From Paralvinella palmiformis (lineage: Eukaryota; Annelida; Polychaeta; Terebellida; Alvinellidae): a stretch of 64,000 nucleotides of DNA. The notes under the pieces were generated by a model. The model saw nothing but the letters and a program-made list of their open reading frames with translations, was not told the DNA's origin and did no database searches. Where the stretch lies: contig JAODUP010001277.1 of assembly GCA_025642065.1 (NCBI GenBank), forward strand, positions 16,155-80,154, read 5' to 3'. Shown one piece after another: positions 36,895 to 48,436 of the stretch (position 1 is its first letter; each line of letters starts with the position of its first letter). The translations under genes and the position numbers were made by a program.

Positions 36895-39610
36895 TTTCAG
36901 AGCAACAGTAAAGGACGAGAAAAACCCAGACCCTATCACCCGTCTTCGACGGTTTCTGATCGGTCTACTAACTGGTGATCCAGAAACGGAGAGTAACATT
37001 GCTACAGCCTTGTGCTTACAGAAGCTCGCAGCTAATCTAAATCAGCAGACGCTCATACGAGCAAGTATTCAACCATATGCGTTTATCAACTTGGCATAGG
37101 AAAACATTAATAGATTGGAAGAAACATTGAGCGGAAAGGGAATATCACATCGTGTGAATGGTATCGTGGTACAAGTCAGAGTTTATGGACCACATCTTCC
37201 GAAACAAACGTTTCCTGAGATAGCCAAGAAAAAACAAAGATCTTTGGATGTCTTTGATCTCGGATTGACAACATACATTGCTGGACAGCGCGTTGGGCCA
37301 CAGTTGCGGAGTTAGTCAGCATCTGGCAGGAATTCTTAGATAATCTTCGCCATCAACTATCAGCCTTTTGGATGTCTTATATAGACATTGTTGAAAACGT
37401 CTTGTATGCCCTGCTGTGTGCTGCTCGAGAAGGAACTTGGCTCTTGCATCTCTCTGCTATGCACAATATGATCCTCTCATGTGTTGCCTATGACATATTT
37501 AACCAAGCACGATAGCTAGCAACGCATTATGCTGAGATGACCAATTTGGCAGTCAATCATCCAGCTGTGTACCAAGCCTGCTTGGGTGGTTCGTTCTTTG
37601 TTCAACTATCCAGTCACAATACATTTGGATGCACCATCCCGTTGACTAAACGACTGAAGTCACTGTGAATAAGGATACACAGACGCCAGGAGGCACAACA
37701 AGGTTTAGTCTGAAATCAGGAGCAATCAAGCGCTATTGCATTGCTACATACTACAGGAGTGCCTTTCTTGATCAGATGAGAGAAATGATACAAGAACACG
37801 GATCAAATGTTCCACATGATGACCTGCAGAGAACGCATGTGAGGAATGATGAGGATGGTGTTTCGACAATCGTACATCTGGTGGAGAGCTGGGTAAATCC
37901 ACTTGGAGAAGCCCGGGAACTTATCATTATCTCGACAGCAGAATAATCCCCCAAAGATATCTGCTCGGATTTGAAGAATGCTAAAAACATTGGAATTGAA
38001 TGCTACACAAACTTCAAAGCTGAGAGACTCGAGACGGACGCACCAATCAAACGCTTTCATTATCCAATGAAAACGAACAAACTGAAAACCTTCAGTAATT
38101 AATGCAAGAAGAAACAGGTCAAAATGAGTGGCAGATCTGTGATTCTTAAAGCTGACAGAGTATTGTTTGGTCGCATCCTTGTGATGGGACATAGACGAAA
38201 TCTGCAGATGGATGATGTACTATCTCATCCTCTTGCTCCATTACCATGTGCACTGGCAACCCCAGCAGGTCTCCACCGTAAAACCAACAAGGATGCTCTT
38301 GCTAGTTATCTACAAAAGAATGTAACCCTGGCCGACCAACTTCCTGATCATTCTGCAACCATAATAGATGGAATGAGCATAATCCAGAAGGTGAAAGAGT
38401 ATCACGTCAACTTTGGGGAAATTACTGAAAGATGGCTGAAGGATCCACATCGTCTTCGATACCTCCCAAGATATATCCATCAAGAACTGTGAAAAGCTCG
38501 TCAGAGGAGAGGAACTTGGACTGAAGCTTCAGGACATCACAGCATCAAAAATTGTAAGGCAATGGAGAAGGTTCTTGATCCATGTTGGGAATAAGTCTAG
38601 CCTCATTTCATTTCTGGTGAGCTAATGGAGAACACCAGATTACACCTTGTATCTGAATGGAAAGGTCTTATTTGTAACAACTGTAGACAAGTGTTACACA
38701 ATCACCACAGAAGGACACCAGCAGTTGCTTGAGCTGCAAAGTACACATGAGGAAGCAGATACTAATGCTGCACAAACTGAAGAGCCAGCAGTTGCAATCA
38801 GCTCGGATGATGATGATGATGATTGATGTTTTACGGCCACCAATCAATCATCTCGGACGATACTGACGTATTCATTATGGCGTTGGCGTTTCATACTCAA
38901 ATTACATCAAAATTGTTACAGAAATATGGCACCAAAGAACGGAAACCAATTATTGGCATTAACAAAATTGCAGCTTCAGTTGGCGCAAATGTTTGTCATC
39001 GACTTAAAGGTATGCGTGCTTACACAGGTTGTGACACTTTCAGCACATTTGCCGGTAAACTCCGAGCGCGTAAACTGCCTAGGTCTAGCAAATAAGTCCA
39101 AGAAACGTTCGCCGAGACGGGACAAGAGTGGAATGTGACCGAGGAGCCTATGGATAGGCTGGACAATTTCACACGCCTCCTATATACATCCAAGTCAGGT
39201 ACAAGGAAACTTAAAACCTTCGATACCATCTATTATGTGCAAAGAAGGGTGGGATTGAGAGCCACCGATAGCCTCCATGCAATGACTGCTTCTGAAAACA
39301 CGTACAGCGGGCTAATTACCAATTTGGAAACGAAGCCTTCAGGGGCACCCAATGAGCCCCAGTCCGGTTGGAAAAGGATGGAAATGGGATGATCAGGATG
39401 GAACAATTCTTGCTGTGGACTGGATGAGTGGATAGCCGGTACCTGAGGTTCTTCTGGATTTGTTGGCCTCTAATTGCTTCTGGAGCTGGAAGCTACCAAG
39501 TTGTGTCTGCATTGCCAATGGACTGAAATGTGCACACATGTGTAAACTGGTCACCTGCGACAATCAGCAATTGTCTGTCGGGCCAGACGATGATAGCCTC
39601 GGATGATCCA
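36895..39610 (+). pseudogene. Decayed gene of an uncharacterised multicopy family
   Basis: Translation over shifting frames gives one continuous protein trace of about 900 residues. N-terminal part: DPITRLRRFLIGLLTGDPET, then RLEETLSGKGISHRVNGIVV and LDVFDLGLTTYIAGQR. Middle: a Trp- and Leu-rich helical part, THYAEMTNL (about 37530), then NKDTQTPGGTTRFSLKSGAI (37665 on). Later: LFGRILVMGHRRNLQMDDVL and LAPLPCALATPAG (38165-38270), STHEEADT (about 38743), DDTDVFIMALAF (38857-38892), MRAYTGCDTFSTFAGK (39012-39060). The C-terminus is Cys-rich (SCVCIANGLKCAHMC). From memory, proteins with the order AEMTNL, TPGG-FSLK, EEADT, DTDVFI and TGCDT occur in many copies in corals and molluscs without assigned function. 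The acidic DTDVF block is compatible with a nuclease-like fold, but that is inference. Many stops make this copy non-functional. Confidence 0.7.
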
Positions 39611-39960
39611 TTTGATGAGGAGCAAGAATACAGGGAAGGACACTTTCGTGATGTCATTTCAGACATTTATTTTCTGTTATAAGGGACTTAGGTATAATAT
39701 GTATGACGTTCATTGTAATTTATAGTAGCCCGATGCATAAAAGGATAAGTTCAATTTATAAGCATTATTTAGTATGTGTTTTAAATGCCTGTAATCTGTA
39801 TGAATTGTGTTAAAAGTTTATTGGTAATAATACTGTAAAATAACAAGGCGTATTTGTTCACGAGATCATCATAAACCTAGAGTGTAGAGCAATTCTTTTG
39901 CATGCATTCTGAAATATAATGTACCTGATGTTACATATCTACTTTAGAATACTACTTAAT

Positions 39961-40560
39961 ACCAAAATGTACACTGAAATACCAAAAGTAGACGAATAAA
40001 CCTAAAATGTTCTAAAATGTTTTGTTCCACAATATCAAAATTAGGGATATGGTTGAAATTTGCCAACATATGTGCCATAAACAACCACCATATTACGAAG
40101 TAATGATTTATAACAATGCAGTAGTTCCTTGCGAAAATGTTGAAGGGTCAAATGTTAATCTGGGAGATTATATTTTTGAAATATTTATAAAAACGTACAA
40201 AGTGAATTCTGAACTCCAAAGCGATTTCGACCACTTTTTCACTAAATGTAACATATTTTTAGTCATTACATCAAATATTTGATAAATAACCCCCACAAAT
40301 GTTCTATATTTAATTGTTGGCACTCCATGATCCTGAAAAACATATATATTCCAATTTTAGCAAATATTAAAAAAATTAGCGAAGCGAAGCGGGCGTATAA
40401 TAATATTCCGAGTGATAACACAGAGATGGCCGAGAGTTATACACAGCTGTCACTTTTTTCATATCTAGGGACATATATTTTTCTAAAAATCACAATGATT
40501 CTTACTCCATCTGTATGGTACCGACCGGTCAATTTGGTGAGGGCTTCTGACTCCTAGCCT
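39961..40560 (-). repeat. Right terminal inverted repeat
   Basis: About 600 bases, the inverted partner of 36284-36828. It is longer because of small insertions, for example near 39995-40020. The outer end CTCCTAGCCT at 40551-40560 meets Penelope-like sequence at 40561. Confidence 0.8.
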
Positions 40561-41357
40561 AAATGTACTTAAAATGAATTAGTCATAGCTTCCCATTTAA
40601 AATTGATATTTTGATATCTCATTGCTTTACAAACATAGCAACCGTGGTTTGAAATGATTGTGTTTCGGGCGATTGATGCTTTACTGAAGTTGTGTTTGTG
40701 ATAAACGTTTCAAGAGCTTTAGGAGACGTTCTATTTATTTAAAAGTATTTAGTTCAACTTACTTGACAGTAAATAACCGGAGAGGCTTTTATGTTTAGTG
40801 TAAGCAGTGATTATACTATATTGGTAATGTTCTAAATAACTCTTAGGTTAAAATTTGTATTTATTATTCTTGAAGCCATATTGCCTGTTCTAGGAAACAG
40901 CTTTCTAGAGCTACATTGTCACTCTTTTCAGCCGAGCCTAATACATCTTCCGAACGTTTTTTGCTTAACCCTGTTGGTTCTAATGATCCCGGGGTATCAA
41001 TCCAAAAGGTTTCTCGTTTTTGTCTATTAATTCTGTCCTGCCAATCAGAACCTGAGCTGTGTATTTGTTCAATTGGTATTAAAATATAATGACCGAGAAA
41101 TGGACGGTTGTAATCCGAAAGAGAGGAGCCTGGGTATATAAAGAAGAAAGTCGATGTTTTCTTTCAATTGTAAATCTGTGGCCATTAGCTCTTATGCAAA
41201 GAGATGTACTAGTTTCGGCAACATATTGTTTATTACAGAAATAGCGCTGATAAGCATAAATACGGTTTGAAGAAGAGCAATCTATATCTCCCATTATGCC
41301 AAATGTTTTTGGGTGACAGTGCTCGTAATATTTGAGCAACCACTTATTAGACGACAC
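40561..41357 (-). mobile_element. Penelope-like element, GIY-YIG endonuclease piece
   Basis: The minus-strand frame 41357-41079 reads DCSSSNRIYAYQRYFCNKQY, then VAETSTSLCIRANGHRFTI. This is the GIY-YIG endonuclease of Penelope-like retroelements: the IYA stands for GIY and YVA for YIG, with the Arg and the NGHR block following. After a frameshift the C-terminus RETFWIDTPGSLEPTGLSKK lies at about 41015-40955, and 3' sequence runs to 40561. The reverse transcriptase part is absent; the sequence above 41357 is not recognisably Penelope. The element is interrupted by the 4.28-kb insertion and resumes at 36283. Confidence 0.8.
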
Positions 41358-41439
41358 GATTTACGGAATTAATATAGAGGCATTGCTTGTTTTGTTTATT
41401 CCGGTATTGACTGGAACTCTTTATTTAAATCATAATGAT

Positions 41440-41953
41440 CATTGTACCCGGGTTAAACCTAGGCTTTTCTAGTTTAACCCGGGTTAAACCTGGGTTTTAA
41501 TAGTTTAACTTCGGTTAAACTGGGTTTTTTCTCAGAATACAGTATATTACCTCACACATTTATGCATTTTATATACCTGAAAAGTAGTTATTTGAATGGT
41601 AAGCATTTTTATAGATGTTAAGATGCTGACAATGTGCACCAATCAACATAATTCAATATTTGAGATATTATGCTGTTTGTGGAAACAATTTGACACTATC
41701 AGTATCACACTGTAGTAATTATGTAAGATGTTATGATTTGTTGGTGGCCTGAACCAATTGATCTGTCCTATGATTGGTTGAGCTTGTTTGTTAAATTGAC
41801 TAGTGATTGATATAGATAATAAATGTTTAATTTACAATTACTATGATTTAGTGTGTTTTATTTAATCAATTAGTGTTGAATTGTGTATAAACATAAGTTT
41901 AACCTGGGTTTAACCCAGTTTAGCCCAAAATGGGGTTAAACCTGTCAACCCTG
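41440..41953. mobile_element. hAT-like non-autonomous element with GGTTTAAAC repeats
   Basis: Both ends are packed with GGTTAAACC/GGTTTAACC words: four or more in 41448-41525 and five in 41898-41945. The right end, read inward, is CAGGGTTGACAGGTTTAACC, a hAT-like start. The left end (about 41440) is CATTGTACCCGGGTTAAACC. The inside has no coding capacity. Eight-base flanks do not match convincingly, so the left boundary is approximate. The right flank is LINE sequence. Confidence 0.5.
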
Positions 41954-42445
41954 ATCTCTATCCTATCACGCATAAATCTTGGGTGACAGATTACATTCCC
42001 ATTTTCTAAGTGTGGTCGTACCATAGGGGTGAACACGCCAGGCATGGTGACAGCATATAGACATGTGAAGGTGGCTCTTATTAGGCCTAACAAACGTGAT
42101 ACCTTTTTCTACTGCCTTGGAGACATGGGCATTGAAATTAAGTTCCTCGTCAATAATACACCCAAGTCGTTTTCAATTCTGATGTCGCCTAATATCTCAT
42201 TTTCAATGTGGTATTTTAATCTCTGATTCGAGCTACCTCGATGGAGGCTTTTGCAGTCGGCTTCATTGAAACGTAGCTGCCATTTGTGTGACCATTTCAC
42301 GGGGTTAAGTCTTGTTGCATGACATGGGGATCTTCAATTGTCTGAACTACACGGAACAGCTTCGTGTCAACAGCACATTTTTGTTGCTGTATTGTTGACC
42401 ACGTCTGGCAGGTCATTTAAGAAAATGACAAATAGATAGAACCTA
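41954..42445 (-). mobile_element. LINE RT C-terminal fragment
   Basis: Minus strand: FLNDLPDVVNNTATK near 42430-42385, then WSHKWQLRFNEADCKSLH and LKYHIENE, then LLGLIRATFTCLY, and MVRPHLENGNVICHPRF ending by 41965. This is the thumb/post-RT part of a CR1/jockey-like reverse transcriptase, with frameshifts. It ends abruptly at the GGTTTAAAC element. Confidence 0.75.
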
Positions 42446-44198
42446 GGACGCTTCCTTGTTTGTGAATAAGCTAACGGGAGTGATTGAGTATGAATTTGTT
42501 CGAATAAGTATATTCTTTGTATAGTAATGAGTTGACTTTTCAAATTAAATAATTATAGTATTGTTTGTCTTGAATAGTTCATACCTATGTGACAATGTTC
42601 ATTAGTGATATTTTACATGAACCTAAATTCAGTGAATATGGAGCACCCACTCTTAATCAGGTCTATAATTCGTTCGCTTTTTGGTATCCAACTTTCACAC
42701 CCGTTTTCTTGTACAGAACAAAGCATATCTTCTGAAAGGTATCGAATAAGTATGCCAGTAGGAGAACGTCTGTTTGATTGAATAGATCGTGGTAGTCTCG
42801 TGCTTGCTTTGGAGTGAGTTGGGGCTTTGCGAACCGCTCTCAAGAATTGATATACTCATACGGGTAAGCACCTTTGCGCAGCAACATATCGTGTTTCTCT
42901 TTGACTGGATTGTGCTGGGCCGTTATTAGAAAGGCCTCGGTGATTTGACGGCTGTATGTTCAGGCAGGCCACAAAGAACAAAGCAGTGTCTATAAATCGT
43001 AGCTACTCGAACGAGAATGAGCAATATTATTCTGTGTTGTTTACGATACAGGATATATTTCTATTTACCGAGTCATAGCTTGGTATATTTTGTAAGACGA
43101 CTGGAATGACAGTGGTTTTATGTTTCAATTGCACCTTATGGTTACAGGCATTTGCTGTGGCACTTCGGTATTTCCGGTGATGTGGCAGTACTAGCGGACA
43201 GAATCAAGTTTTATTCACTGAGAAGCAGAAATACCAAACACTAGTGACTTCGCATATACATGGTAGATGGTGGCTGTGTTGTTAGATTTCCTATCCTCTA
43301 GTCATCAAAATTTATTTGGGGTTGGCACGCCTTATCTTCAGATAAATTTCTCCTCTTTTTCCAATGCTATGAGGAAATTTCTGCGGCATTTAGCCCTGGT
43401 ATTTCACGGGAACGAATGGATGCCGGTCCCAGTACACAACCAGGTAACTGTATCTGAGGATCTGGGGCCCTTGTGTTGCTGGTTTTATTTTAGGGTGTTG
43501 CTCTGCTTAGCGTAGACCAAGTTTCCCATTATTGAAAATTAGCTTATTCCCTTCTTCTGACATATGCACTGTTGCCCCTCCGATTCCAAGACATACAGTC
43601 CCAGAGAGGTTGTGCGTCCTTAGTACTTGGACTGATCATGCAACAGTCGGTTTTCGAGTCTACTGCCTCATCGATTTCATGAACCTGTATAATCGTTGCC
43701 TGTCTATGGCGGAGAAGAGGGTTTTCTTTGCGAAGCCGGAACTTTACTCCCTCAGCTTTGAATCTAGGTGCCCTTGCGAAAAATATATCTCCTAGTTCCC
43801 CAGGTAGTTGCCTATTAACAATTGGCTTCTCCCGTTTGTAAAAGCTCTATGCTCCTCTTCATGTATTATTCATTTGTTTAGAAGTGAGGTATTGGGTCAA
43901 ACTCTACAACAATTGTCTTCTTGTTTCTATTGAACCTTGTCTTTGATATAATAGAATATAATATGTATTGCTATGTGATTGTACCGTAACTGATACCAAC
44001 TATTACTAAATGTATGCCGCATGATGCAAATGGGTAGGTATGAAATAATACAAAGAATAAACCACACCATGCACAGTAAGTATGTATCAATATTTGGATA
44101 AAATTAACTAATACAAATCTAAAATTAATGTTTCCAGTAAATTTGACCTTTTATTTAAAGTCACATACTGAATATATCCTTGCATATGTTAATACATA

Positions 44199-44201
<3 letters not shown>
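42446..44201. other. Region without a supported gene
   Basis: Open frames at 42613-42843 (-), 43267-43515 (+) and 43532-43795 (+) have no features I recognise. 43200-43860 is less AT-rich than its surroundings and may be decayed coding sequence of an element. Confidence 0.35.

Positions 44202-44258
<57 letters not shown>
44202..44258. repeat. (AT)n microsatellite
   Basis: A TA array of about 57 bases. Confidence 0.97.
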
Positions 44259-44260
<2 letters not shown>

Positions 44261-44875
44261 CTTAAGTGAATACATAAACATATTTTTCTTGTGCTCTAAT
44301 ACCATGCATTAATTTTATTCCATGCAATGAAGTTGTACGCAAACAAACCTCAGAATAAATATATCATTATTTGCATATGATATATGTCTTAGTGTCAAAT
44401 ATACAATATGTCCTAAATTATAATAAATACTATATTTATACTGCATCGCCAAGCAGAGAACCATGCTTGCCAATTTTGAAGACATCAGTAAAGTAATAGA
44501 CTTTATCATATAGAATATTAACATTTGTGTAAATAAATATTACATATATATATTAAAAAAACTGGTAATAAACGGGATTAAAACCCACCAATCTATTGTT
44601 CTCTTTATATCTGGGAAGCGAAAAATTCCTGTTATTTTGCGTAATCAGAATAAATTAAGGCATAACATTATTGTTTACATGCATGTTTGTTTTGTCATTT
44701 GCATATTCGGTACTTCCAGGCGGGGTAATACGTCAAAGATTTTCTCATCAACAGTGAGGGGAAAGTTCTTTTTATGGCCAGCCTCTCATATTCTTAGTCA
44801 TGCGCTTGTGATTTGGTTAGGCTACTGAGCCTTTGTCAAGACGAGGCCTGTCTCAGCTTGATTCATTCAGACTAT
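44259..44875. other. Intergenic stretch
   Basis: No gene is supported. Its right end (44868-44875, CAGACTAT) is the left flanking target copy of the element at 44876. Confidence 0.4.
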
Positions 44876-45894
44876 AAGGATTGGGGCCGATGTACTCCTC
44901 TACTCGTACTCATTGTACTCGAGTACACAATTTGAAGTACTCGGATGTACTCAGTACTCGTGTATTCATAAAAGGAAGTACTCAGTACTTGTACTCGAGT
45001 AAATTCTTAAAGTACTCGTACTTTCAGAATACATTCAGAGTACTTTCACCATAAACAAAATATTGTTTTCAATTTATTTCCAGTAGTCTTTAGTCTTTTT
45101 CCTCCCAAAGTGAATTTAGAATTATGTCCTTAGAAATTGGTAAGTTATCATTTTAAACCAGAATCCCTGTGGATTAGGTCTTTTTGATATGAAACATAAA
45201 GTATGAGTATCATTACGCACATATTTGTGATATAATTATTACGCAATTTCTGTCCACCTGAATGCTAATGACTGCCTTTTGAAAGATTGGTGTTCATCAG
45301 ATGCAATAACACCTGAATTAACTGTTTACATTGAATGCATTTTTATGGACATTATTATTATAGTTATATGTATGTTTTGGGCCTTGGACATAATCATGGC
45401 ATTTCATTTCATTATTTTTAAATAGCTGGCATTTTATTCTTTTCATTTAACCATGTTCAATATGATATGCAGACTGCATAACATATTGAACATAGTTAAA
45501 TAAAATCATAAAATAAAGATTGAAATACGTGTTTGCATTGTTGTTAATTATTGAATAATTTTACTTGAGGGGTGATCTACTATTACTGATATTTTTTTCT
45601 ACGTGTACTAAACCAGCTACTGAATGCATCTATGTAGATCTAGATCAACCACCTCCCATGAACTGTCAATATGTACCATTATGAAATAGCAAACTTCTAA
45701 TAAATTAATGGTCTCTCCATTCACATTACATAGCAGTTATATTTCAGTAAATGTGATTTGTACTTTGAAATGTGCTCGTACTTGTGCTTGATTACATTGA
45801 TAAAACAAGTACTCTTAGTTGTACTTGTACTCATAAAAAACACGTACTCGTACTTATACTCGAGTACTTTCCCATGTACTCGGTCCCAACCCTG
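44876..45894. mobile_element. hAT-like non-autonomous element with GTACTC arrays
   Basis: The right end read inward is CAGGGTTGGGACCGAGTAC. The left end is AAGGATTGGGGCCGATGTAC, an imperfect inverted match. Flanks are CAGACTAT (44868-44875) and CAGAATAT (45895-45902), seven of eight identical, fitting the 8-bp target duplication of hAT transposons. Both ends are filled with GTACTC/GAGTAC words (44891-45045 and 45775-45880). The middle has no long frame but contains a long hairpin. It sits at one edge of a LINE fragment. Confidence 0.7.
45446..45500 (+). repeat. 55-base near-perfect hairpin inside the hAT-like element
   Basis: Arms 45446-45464 and 45482-45500 are 19 bases each with one mismatch. 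The sequence between them also pairs (TATGC with GCATA), leaving a loop of only about five bases. It lies near the middle of the 44876-45894 element. Confidence 0.8.
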
Positions 45895-45902
45895 CAGAAT
45901 AT

Positions 45903-46700
45903 AGGTGGCATTTACCTATGGTGGCTATTATCTGTGTTGATGCCATTATCTATTCAGTCTGGACTTAAAAGCATTTAGTAATGGCTAAGCAGTTCGGCAG
46001 GCAACATATTCCAGGAATAAATTTGATTTCCTGTTATTATTATATTACTGTATAATATTGTTAATGGAGTTTTCTTCCGTTAGCTTGGAACTGTGATCCC
46101 TGATGAGTGACTTATCTGCCTTAATATACTCAGCACTTACACTATGCATTTCTATATCATGTCACATCTAGCTATAGAGAGGATAACTTGTTGCTCCACG
46201 TGTGTTGTTCTCCAACAGCTCACTATCCCTTACTACCCCTTTATTTCGGAGATCAAGATACATAACTGCATTTTTCATCATTTTTCAGAGCGTTTAGATC
46301 ATTTTGTAATAGTTGAGCTTGGTCTGGGTCATTCAGCCATCGGAATATATTCGCGTCGTCAGCAAACATCTGTATACTTGAATGGATAACTTCAAACATT
46401 TCATTTATAAAGCAAAAAGAAAAAACATGGGTCCCAACATACTCCATGGAGGGATTCCACTCGGGGCCAGTGCCACCACTGACTTATACCATTGATAACT
46501 ACTTCTATCCACTTCCTTATTTTACATGATATGCCATATCCTTTAATTTTCATCAAGATTCGCTGTTGTGGGACACATTCGAACACTTTTGTCTGTTACC
46601 CTTCGTGAAAATATGGAAACAAGCCACATCTTCCAGCTGACTAGTTATTTTCCTATATTATAGGACTCCCTGAAGATCAGGTGTAATGCCTGTTCTGCTT
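45903..46700 (-). mobile_element. LINE RT and C-terminal fragment
   Basis: Minus strand: FECVPQQRILMKIKGYGI then KIRKWIEVVINGISQ (46583-46490), then MFEVIHSSIQMFADDANIF with the catalytic FADD, and DPDQAQLLQNDLNALK (46400-46265). The C-terminal SRLD end lies near 45960. Frame changes between blocks show decay. It is the C-terminal half of a CR1/jockey-type reverse transcriptase. Confidence 0.75.
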
Positions 46701-46879
46701 TGTAATTCAGACTGTGCATATTTATAGACAGCCTTTGGTTTTTTATTAGCCTCCGATATTAAAATAGTCGTAACACAGCGCTCAGGTGAACACATAAAAC
46801 ACGATGACCTTCATACCAGTTAGCAGTCGACTTCTAGCGGCTAATTAACAGAAACTGTTCTGTTGTACATGCGCAATGA

Positions 46880-47720
46880 ATTTGATGAGTTTCGGCAGCT
46901 GAGACTCATCATGGAAGATCCAAAGCTGCATTAATTATACACGATTTATCTGAAGGCTTTCATGTAATCGATCATCCGATACTAATGAATCGTGTTTTAA
47001 ATATGTCACTAGAAACATCCTTGGTACAACTTTATATTTATACAACTTTGATACCTAAAACGTGCTTTGTTTGTTTATGCTATAATTGTCTCTTTTTTAA
47101 AGCTAAAAGAATATATACCTAGAGCTTTGTGGCGATCTCTATATACGCCTTGTACTGTAATCTAACAGCAATATCTAAATGTAATTGCAACATTAATTAT
47201 GAAAACATATTTAATGTAACTAAAGATACTAGTCTAGGAAGTATTATTTCACCCTTGTTATCTACTATGTTCACTAGTGAACCTTTACATAAGCTTATAT
47301 TCAGAGATTTAAAAAGTCAATGCTTAATTTTGGAAGGCTTTGATCGGAAGTCAAGTATGACTCATGGTTAAAACGTAATTTCAAATGTTGAATCCATTTT
47401 GATAATGGGAGTAACGTCTATATCGAAAGGTGATTTCATTATTCATGTTCCATCTCGAATTGTCAAATTTTGCAACAGTTTGTTTGTTTTGTCTGATGCT
47501 ATTATGTGTTATTCGGGTCTACCATCAGACTAAAATCTAATTAAAATAATATATGAACCCAGGTTATTATATAGTTTAGAATCTATTCCTTTAAGTAATG
47601 CCATTATAAAAACATGGAAAATATACAAGGCTCCTATATGGAGAGATTGAATGGTATACCGAGAATATCGCACCATTCGCAATTACACAAAGCCCTAAAT
47701 ATTAATAAAAATTATAGTCA
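46880..47720 (+). mobile_element. LINE RT fragment, copy A
   Basis: Plus strand: LIIHDLSEGFHVIDHPILMN (46930-46990), LETSLVQLYIYTT, then VTKDTSLGSIISPLLSTMFT (47213-47275) and later GLPSD, NAIIKTWKIYKAPIW. These are the central RT blocks of a LINE. The same stretch recurs at 53518-54484. Confidence 0.65.
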
Positions 47721-48358
47721 TAAAACATTGCTACCAGTTTACTAAATTAAAACATTTTTCAAAATCCTAATGTTAAAAAAGCCAATTGTCTTTAAAACAA
47801 TATATCAGTTCACTCTATAATAAAACGTTTTAAACCAATAAACCTTCAAGTAAATTATATACTTATTATCTGTTTTAGATTTTAGAAACGAGAAACCGTC
47901 AAAGGTACTGTCATTAATGGCATTGTTAAATTTAGCTTTTGTCCCATTGATTGTGCTCGCTATAAATGGATACCGTTTTATTTTCACACACAGCTGGATA
48001 GCCTTAGTTGTATGAGTATTGTTTTAACTATTTTATTAAGTAAAACGTTTTAATAATGTGTGTGGCTCTGCAATGAAATGGTTTTATATACATATCATAC
48101 AACACAGTTGACTATCATTTTATAAGTGCAATAATATCTAGGCTATTGTATAGTTTAGTCTAATTGATATAGGTAATTTTCATTATTTTATTAATTATCT
48201 ATGCTTGTTTGTATACACGAACATATATTATGCCTTTTTACATCTACTACTTCACCTGTATGAAATATATGGGTGTTATTTGAGCCAGAACATTTTTCTA
48301 TTTTCTTTTCAAAGTAATGCACCTTAGAATCACTCAAGTTCAACAAGGCGTTTCATAA
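47721..48358. other. Intergenic stretch 3' of the first glycosyltransferase-like gene
   Basis: No gene is supported. The sequence is AT-rich without recognisable repeats. Confidence 0.4.
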
Positions 48359-48388
48359 TAATATATAATATATATATATATATATAAA

Positions 48389-48419
<31 letters not shown>

Positions 48420-48436
48420 TTTATATATATATAATA
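48359..48436. repeat. Impure (AT)n microsatellite
   Basis: TA runs interrupted by AAT and AAAA, followed by a purine-rich GA patch to about 48510. Confidence 0.95.

Larger units (their letters stand above)
36284..40560 (+). mobile_element. 4.28-kb TIR element with a decayed orphan gene
   Basis: The two ends are inverted repeats: 36284-36828 and the reverse complement of 39961-40560. Both begin AGGCTA-GAGTCA (left AGGCTATGAGTCAATGG, right AGGCTAGGAGTCAGAAG). Shared landmarks are a GCGAAGCGAAGCGGGCG block at 36401-36417 (reverse) and 40379-40395, and an ATATATGTCCCTAG-type block. The flanks are Penelope-like sequence on both sides, and the uninterrupted relative at about 16265-16310 shows the join. 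Imperfect flanking copies of an AAATxxACxTAAAAT word (12 of 16 matching) may be a long target-site duplication or chance. Between the repeats lies the coding remnant at 36895-39610. Long inverted ends plus a single internal gene indicate a DNA transposon. I cannot place it in a known superfamily. Confidence 0.75.

Noticed and set aside
42613..43795. Three open frames of 76-87 codons
   Set aside because: No motif recognised on either strand; they may be decayed element sequence but I cannot support it.
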